Source: Paramarasmius palmivorus
Lineage: Eukaryota > Basidiomycota > Agaricomycetes > Agaricales > Marasmiaceae
Length of the DNA: 64,000 nucleotides
NCBI GenBank assembly: GCA_037176845.1
Contig: JAYKXP010000168.1
Span: forward strand, 1 to 64,000
Direction of reading: 5' to 3'
Shown: positions 58,388 through 64,000 of the stretch, in pieces
How positions within the stretch are numbered: position 1 is the first letter of the stretch
Layout: the number at the start of each line of letters is the position of its first letter
The notes under the pieces: model-generated
The model's input: only the letters and a program-made list of their open reading frames with translations
Told to the model about the DNA's origin: nothing
Databases searched by the model: none
Position numbers and translations under genes: made by a program

Positions 58388-59434
58388 TTAAATAAATACA
58401 TAATAAAGAGAATACAATATTAAAATAATTAAATAAAATACTAATTCAGATTTACATCATTCTTTATAATAATTAAAAAGTTCTTTATTTTTACTAATTT
58501 GTACTAAATAATTAATAAATCTTTTAAAAATATTAGGTAAGGAATTTGGAATTAAAATATTGCCTTTTTTTTCTATAATATTAAATAAATACAATATAAT
58601 ACCACTTATAACTATAGAAATCAATAACATAAAAAATATAAATATACTTAAATAATTAATATAATACAATAAACTAATTCCATCAGACATAAAGAATATT
58701 AATATTAGTGTTACAATAATTAGAACTCATACTTTTACTTTTTTAAGTAAAAAGAATAAACCTAAAAAACTTGATTTACCTAGTCCGTAGGAGGAGGAAG
58801 AATTATTATCACTATTTGATTCTGACATATTATTTATTAAATCTAAAAAATTTAAATTTATAATATTGAAAGTTATACCAAAAAAATTTAAGACTGTGAA
58901 AATGATAATTGAAAATATAAAGATAATTATTATTTTAGAAAAGTAAGATATTGTATTAAATTTAAAATAATATTTTTTTATTAAAAGATTTTTTGAATGT
59001 TTAATAATGTAGTGATCTATTAATATTACAATTATAAATGATGTCATGAATATTAATCTAAATGTAGATAAATTAATAGAAAATATATTTTCCTTCGAAG
59101 ATGGAATAAAACTAAATTTAGTTACGGATGATAATATATTTGTATTAACACTAATATCTGTTAATACTTTACAATGTGTAGTAATATTGAATAATCCACT
59201 ATATATCCCTATTCCTGAAAAACTATCTAAATTATAAATACTATTATAACTTAATAGACCAGAAAATAGTAAAATTATAGCTGATATTCTATGATAAAAA
59301 TCCTCAGATAATTTACCATTTTTGTATAATAAAAATTTGAAATATGATAATAATTTTCTCATTCTTTTAATAATTATCATCTTTAATAATAATATTAGGG
59401 CATATAGGTAGGGTAAAAGTAGGGTGGGCGTCAA
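58388..59434 (-). CDS. Chimeric nad2/accessory membrane protein
   Basis: 348 residues (two UGA Trp). The N-terminus (about residues 18-90: [47 protein letters not shown]) is nad2 sequence with the same replaced start as the copy at 42696; after residue 90 it switches to unrelated accessory sequence. That part has several membrane helices, an Asn/Ser-rich linker (MSESNSDNNSSSSYG), and a C-terminal helix-loop-helix with charged loop IEKKGNILIPNSLPNIFKRF, like families A and B. The nad2-derived DNA (59171-59323) is almost identical to nad2 itself, so the fusion is recent or kept identical by conversion. Function unknown. Confidence 0.75.
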
Positions 59435-59554
59435 CGTTTATGGTTAATTTTAGTACAGAATGGTGAATTTTTAATTGTGCGTAATTGCAGATAGTTTTAG
59501 ATTTTATTTTATAATTATGTATATGACTAATAAGGTTGAGTGGGGATTAAAAAA

Positions 59555-59561
59555 TGAGGGT
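59555..59561 (-). terminator. ACCCTCA 3' element
   Basis: Sense TTTTTATACCCTCATTTTTT, about 65 nt past the stop of the ORF at 59628-60308. Confidence 0.5.
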
Positions 59562-59627
59562 ATAAAAATTCTATTTGATTTAAACACCTATGGTTAAAAA
59601 TTTTATCTGGATATGTAAAAATAATAA

Positions 59628-60308
59628 TTAAGATTTGATATTAGAATAAAGAATTAAAAAAGAGAATATAATAAGTATGCTTAAACAAATAAAACAAAGA
59701 ACAACTTCAATTATATATAACAAAATTGTACCTTTTTTATACCTATTTATAAATTTACTAATTCGAGGATATTTATTTTCATAGTTACCCTTCTGAATTA
59801 AATAATAGGTAATTGAATAACCAACTATATTTACAAGACAGAAAAATGAAACCAAACTTAAAAAGAAAACACTATATGAAAAATGCATAAAATTACTATC
59901 ACTATCACTAATCTGAATATCTAAGTTAGATATTATTCAAGGGAAAATGAAAACATGTTTTAAACTATTTACCTTATTTTTTATTTTCATTAGATGGTTC
60001 ATTACTTGTTTTGTTATCTTCAACTTTTTTATCTTCTTTTTCTTATCTTTATCATCATTATTATCTGATCCAGAACTAGAACCATTATCAGGTTTGAAAT
60101 TATTATAAAGATTAGCAGCTGCTGCAATGGTTATTATACCTCTACTTCCTATATCAAATGCTTTTTCAATACCTTTTTTACCGGATAATAAGATTATTAA
60201 ACCTAAATTTAATAATATAATACCAATAACAAAAAATAAATCTAAATTATTTAATTCTAGAAAATGAGATATAAAATGAGAGTTTAATTGAGCATTAGAG
60301 AAGATCAT
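59628..60308 (-). CDS. Accessory membrane protein, family B, under an atp6 leader
   Basis: 226 residues, joined through one UGA Trp. N-terminal helix (LFFVIGIILLNLGLIILL), Gly/Ala-rich segment (GSRGIITIAAAANLY), charged linker (SDNNDDKDKKKKIKKLK), junction FPWIISNLDIQISDSDSN, then two membrane helices around the loop LIQKGNYENKYPRISKFI. It aligns over its full length with the ORF at 61141-61785. Upstream lies a 275-bp copy of the atp6 leader. Function unknown. Confidence 0.8.
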
Positions 60309-60324
60309 TAAAATTAATTAAAAA

Positions 60325-60600
60325 TAATTGATGTGTCTATAATATAATTTTTGTTTCTTCACACCTTAGTTCTTAAACTATTTTTCTATTAATAGAAAAT
60401 ACACTGATCTTATGATCCGTAGATGTTAGAGATATAGTTTATCCTATATTTAGGAAGAGATACTATAATAGTGTGAATGCTTAACCAAAGCAGTGTCATT
60501 GATTAAGCGGCCTTAATTACTATTTAAATAAGTAAAAAAGGAAAGGTTATTTCATTTAAGAAATTTGATTTTTAAGTTTTAATTATTTAATTATTAATTG
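60325..60600 (-). promoter_or_regulatory. Copied atp6 5' leader, copy 1
   Basis: Matches 32716-33110 in order: TATAATATAATTTTTGTTTC block (plus strand), the gtgtgaatgctta...ttaagcggcc hairpin, and the ggaaaggttatttcatttaag block. The hairpin stem differs from atp6 by a compensated pair. Confidence 0.85.
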
Positions 60601-60833
60601 TGAGATTTTTTTTCCATTCTTTTAATCCGAACGGAGAGGGTTAATTATCATTCATTATCATATTTAATAATATTAGGGCATATAGGCAAGGATATAGGTA
60701 GGGGAGTAGAGGAGAGGTGAAGAAGATAGGTTTTTATGTTTTGTTTTTACACATATTTAAGAATTTTGATTTGTATGCAATTACAACTAATGAGCATATT
60801 TAATTTTAAAGGTATGTATATGACTAATAAGAA

Positions 60834-60840
60834 TGAGGGT
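60834..60840 (-). terminator. ACCCTCA 3' element
   Basis: Sense GCACCCTCATTCTTATTAG; with its flank (TATGTATATGACTAATAAGA on the plus strand) it is a near copy of the block at 62170-62198. Confidence 0.5.
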
Positions 60841-60944
60841 GCATATAAATTATTATTTTTAAAATAATTTTTATTAGTTAGGAGACGAGAATTTAGTTTA
60901 AAGTTATAATTGACGCACATGAAACTATGATAACTATTTTCTCA

Positions 60945-61069
60945 TTTGAGGGTTTCTAGCTGTAGATAATATTAATGAAGAAAAGATCACACCGATCCCA
61001 ACTCCAGCTCCTATTAAACCTGAACATGCTAAACCTGCTTTAAGAATTTAACTTAACAGCAACTAACAT
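60945..61069 (-). pseudogene. atp9 5'-half fragment
   Basis: Copy of the first about 40 codons of atp9 (47238-47357). After MLVA the sequence diverges and hits a stop, then matches the [26 protein letters not shown] part closely until the ARNP loop. It cannot yield Atp9. It sits between the family B ORF and its 3' element, at the junction of two leader cassettes. Confidence 0.85.
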
Positions 61070-61140
61070 TTTTCATATTATAAATTTGATAAATTGAGGT
61101 AGTAAATCACTATTAATAAGTGAATTTTATTTAAGATAAA

Positions 61141-61785
61141 CTAGTTTTTACCAATATTAGAATAAAGAAATGCAAATGAAAAGATACTTAATAATAATAA
61201 ACAAGTAAAGCAAAGAAAAGCTTCAATAACATAAAAAAATAAAGTGCTATTTTTAAAATAATTAATGAATTTACTAAGTTGAGGATATCTTGTTTCATAA
61301 TTACCTTTTTGAATAAGATAATATGTAATTGAACAACCTAGTACATTTATAAAGCAAATTAAACCTATAAAACTTAATAAAAATATACCAAAAGATAATT
61401 GAGTCATGTTAGAATCTGATTCACTAATATTAATATTAGATATAACTCAAGGTAATATGAATGCATAATTCAAATTTTTTTTATTTATTTTCATTAGATT
61501 TACTTTCTTCTTTTTCACCTCATCTTTTTTATTATCATCTTCCTTTTTATTATCATTGCTAGAACTAGATCTGGAACTATTTTTACTCTTATCGAATCAA
61601 ATTTTATATATTATAGTTCCTCCAGCACCTATTCCTACAACTTTTTGTACTTCACCTAATATTTTACTAGTTTTACCTGAAAATAATATTAAAATACTTA
61701 AAGAAATAACTACAATTATATAATTAAAATCTAGTAAAGTTAATATATTTTCAATTAAATTAAATTGAGAATTTACGAAGACCAC
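61141..61785 (-). CDS. Accessory membrane protein, family B, under an atp9 leader
   Basis: 214 residues (two UGA Trp). N-terminal helix (YIIVVISLSILILFSG), Gly-rich segment (VVGIGAGGTIIYKIW), Ser/Asp/Lys linker (SSSSNDNKKEDDNKKDEVKK), junction ILPWVISNINISESDSN, then two membrane helices flanking LIQKGNYETRYPQLSKFI. A clear paralog of 59628-60308. Preceded by a copied atp9 leader. Function unknown. Confidence 0.8.
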
Positions 61786-61809
61786 TTTTAATCAAAAATA
61801 AGTTTCCCT

Positions 61810-61955
61810 TTGATTCTACTTCTTAAAATTGAATGAATTGAAGGATGTTTATATATCTTAATTTAGGATATATCGTAGCATACTACACCTTCTCTAATTA
61901 TTAGAATATAGTATTAAGAATAAAATAATGTGAATTCTAGGGAATTGAAAAAAGG
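61810..61955 (-). promoter_or_regulatory. Copied atp9 5' leader
   Basis: Matches about 47380-47535 over roughly 145 bp, including the ttctacttcttaaaattgaa and ctctaattattagaatatag strings (plus strand). Confidence 0.85.
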
Positions 61956-62191
61956 ATTATTTTGAGAGGGTAATATTATTTTAAGTAAATAATGATTACT
62001 ATAGATAACTATTCTTTTAATTATCATTCATTATCATCTTTAATAATATTAGGGGATATAGATAGGGAAGAAGAGAGGTGGGAGGAGGTGTTTATGGTTT
62101 GTTGTAGTACAGAATTAGGGTTTTTATAATGTGTGTAATTGCTACTAGAGAGGGTATTTTATTTTATAGTTATGTATATGACTAATAAGAA

Positions 62192-62198
62192 TGAGGGT
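62192..62198 (-). terminator. ACCCTCA 3' element, extended form
   Basis: Sense TTTTCATACGCACCCTCATT, about 35 nt past the stop of the family A ORF. Confidence 0.55.
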
Positions 62199-62230
62199 GC
62201 GTATGAAAACATTTAAACTTTAATTAAATT

Positions 62231-63316
62231 TTATGAAAATAAAAATCTTAGTCTATTTAAAGCTAGTAATGTCGTCAAAGAAAAAGATAATAATAAGGTT
62301 GTAATTAAAAAGATTCAAACACTATTACTTTTTTGTCACGTATTAACATATCTAAATAATAATGTATTAATGAATCGACCTAACAAATATTTATTTAAAA
62401 ATTTTATTTCTATAGATTTAGAATTAACTAACAGTTTACATAATAAAATAATAATTAAGATTATTATAAGACAAATTTTAATACATTCTAATAACAAACT
62501 ATTGTTAAGCATTTCTAGTATAAATAATTCATTAGAATCTAAAGGACATTTTATGAAAGAATCTAAATTTAATTTATAATCAGGCTCTGTTAAAGGTGAA
62601 GGTTTTGTTCAATCAACACTTACTTTTTCAACTTCCTTAGTAACTGATAAACCAGCTTTTCATTCTTGTTTATCTAATAAGAATTTTAAGCTCATAGGAT
62701 TTTTATTACTTAAAGAATCTGGTTTTATTTCAAATTGAGAGGAATTAAAAGCCAATTTAAAAGCATTACTTTCTGATTCACTTTTTGTTTTAACCATTTC
62801 TTTAGCTTCAATTTGAGTTGGACCAGCAACTATAATTTCACCACTATTATTAACAGTAGGTGGTCAAAAATTAGATAATATTCTATATTGTAATGATAAT
62901 CCTGCTCCACCTAAAGATATAATACCTCATTTAGGTAGAAATCCCATACTATGTTTAGAAATTAGCATAGCTGCAATACGTGCTCCAGCTATAAAAGTAA
63001 ATGTTTGACTAAGGTTATCGGATAAAACCCTGATTAATTCTCCTTTAATTATAACGGTCTGATTATTAATTATAACATTGTAATCTGAAAATATTATATT
63101 ATTGTGCATATATAAATTAACAAATATTAATGATGTAATAAGAATAGATAAATAAACAAAACATGATAAATTTATACTATTTAAAATATTATTGAATTTT
63201 ACTTTGATATAACTACCAAAGAAATCTTTCAAAATTAATATGAAAACTACATAATGTAGTACTACGGATGATAAAATGATAAACAATTTAAAAAATAAAA
63301 AATAAAATAAAGTCAT
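62231..63316 (-). CDS. Accessory membrane protein, family A, under an atp6 leader
   Basis: 361 residues under code 4 (six UGA Trp). Two N-terminal membrane regions; a short loop (IINNQTVIIKGELIRV); the Gly/Ala-rich hairpin FIAGARIAAMLISKHSMGFL then KWGIISLGGAGLSLQYR; a hydrophilic middle (about residues 145-260, KTKSESESN, EWKAGLSVTKEVEKV); then a C-terminal membrane hairpin with a basic loop and YVNTWQKSNSVWIF. The W-x-KSN element is shared with YWRKSN of the ORF at 26482. A copied atp6 leader lies just upstream. Function unknown. Confidence 0.78.
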
Positions 63317-63329
63317 TAAATTAATAATA

Positions 63330-63530
63330 ATAATTGGTGTATCTATAATATAATTTTTGTTTCTTCAACACTTCACTTAAATTATTATAAAGTGTGAATG
63401 CTTAGACAACTCAGTTACTTATTTGAAGTTGAAGTTGCTAAGCGGCCTTAATTACAAGTTATACTTATAAAAAGGAAAGGTTATTTCATCTAAGAAATTT
63501 AAATTTAAAGTTTTAATTATTGATTTATTA
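63330..63530 (-). promoter_or_regulatory. Copied atp6 5' leader, copy 2
   Basis: Same three blocks as the atp6 leader, with the gtgtgaatgcttag...ctaagcggcc hairpin intact and the spacer shortened. Confidence 0.85.
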
Positions 63531-63562
63531 ATTGTGATTTTTTCCATTCTTTTAATATCTAA

Positions 63563-64000
63563 TTATTCATTATCAAATGGTGATGGAAGTGGAGATAAAT
63601 CTTTATCTTCTAATTCTTTTAATCTTTCTCTACTAATTCGTAACAATATTTTTTTAGGTTCTGGAGAATCCGGTTTTATAAGTATAGATTCCGGAGAATT
63701 AGGTAATGAATCAGATGCATAGGATGAAGAAACATTAGGTTTTATTGTTATGGAAGAGCTAGTAGAAGTTGGAGAACTATTACTATTTAAATCTATTAAA
63801 TCTGAAGCTGAACTAGTAGATGATGTGGGACTAGAATCAGGACTTTTAAAGAATTTTTTATAATTTTCCTCATTTAAATTAGAAGAACTAGTAGAAGTAG
63901 GTGAACTATCAGTATTTACTCCTTTAGAAGTTTTTTCTGAAGATATATAAGATAAAATTGAATCTTTATAATAATAAAGTACAGCACCTATCACAACTAT
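63563..64000 (-). CDS. Accessory Ser/Pro-rich protein, 5' end outside the window
   Basis: At least 145 residues; the frame is open to the window edge (begins IVVIGAVLYYYKDS), so the start is missing. A hydrophobic segment at the visible N-terminus is followed by a low-complexity tail with repeats of SSPTSTSSS and ends ISRERLKELEDKDLSPLPSP plus FDNE. Probably the soluble C-terminal tail of another accessory membrane protein. Function unknown. Confidence 0.6.
   Translation of the reverse strand: MVVIGAVLYYYKDSILSYISSEKTSKGVNTDSSPTSTSSSNLNEENYKKFFKSPDSSPTSSTSSASDLIDLNSNSSPTSTSSSITIKPNVSSSYASDSLPNSPESILIKPDSPEPKKILLRISRERLKELEDKDLSPLPSPFDNE

Noticed and set aside
1..64000. Nuclear or bacterial origin, or interrupted genes under the standard code
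   Set aside because: Interrupted frames all join through UGA at conserved Trp positions, and gene content is purely mitochondrial.

Overview
This window is part of a fungal mitochondrial genome. It is AT-rich, carries LSU and SSU rRNA, and encodes Cox2, Cox3, Cob, Atp6, Atp9, Nad1-6, Nad4L and Rps3 with UGA read as Trp (for example the UGA in Cox2 VGHQWYW). All functional genes I can support lie on the minus strand, so transcription runs from high to low coordinates. The close pairs nad2-nad3 (1-nt overlap) and nad4L-nad5 (4-nt gap), the group I introns with LAGLIDADG and GIY-YIG ORFs, and the palindromic GC clusters suggest a filamentous fungus with an enlarged mitogenome. I favour a basidiomycete, but that is inference. 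cox1, atp8 and several tRNAs are not in the window.

Layout in transcription order from the right end. 64.0-58.4 kb: an array of accessory membrane-protein ORFs. 57.7-53.1 kb: cox3, two accessory ORFs, nad4L, nad5. 52.1-50.2 kb: rns. 50.0-47.1 kb: trnV, trnL, trnM, atp9. 46.6-41.5 kb: a second accessory block (one pseudogene, three large or medium ORFs, a shrunken nad2 copy). 40.6-39.2 kb: nad4. 38.3-35.3 kb: tRNA cluster R, A, F, T, Q, K, Y. 33.8-31.9 kb: nad6, atp6. 30.9-30.3 kb: trnM, trnS. 29.6-26.5 kb: nad2, nad3, accessory ORF. 24.3-23.3 kb: nad1. 21.1-16.4 kb: cob with three group I introns. 16.4-15.5 kb: decayed ORF. 13.2-11.9 kb: cox2 and an overlapping ORF. 10.5-9.1 kb: trnH, W, D, I. 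7.8-5.2 kb: rps3. About 4.65-0.34 kb: rnl with a group I intron.

The standout is the accessory set. At least nine intact ORFs and several remnants encode unrecognised small membrane proteins in two related architectures, here called families A and B. Several sit directly behind copied 5' leader sequences of core respiratory genes: nad1 leader (45.3 kb), atp6 leader twice (60.3 and 63.3 kb), atp9 leader (61.8 kb), nad4L leader (56.0 kb). Others are fused to, or start at, copies of nad2 ends (59.3 and 42.5 kb). Most transcription units end at a strand-specific element, ACCCTCA in the sense of the genes, which sits for example right at the 3' end of rns. The pattern suggests a proliferating gene family that acquires expression by capturing leaders of housekeeping genes, reminiscent of chimeric CMS ORFs in plant mitochondria. 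Function is unknown.

Many ORFs are interrupted under the standard code only because UGA is Trp here; coordinates below use translation table 4. Exact rRNA ends are approximate.
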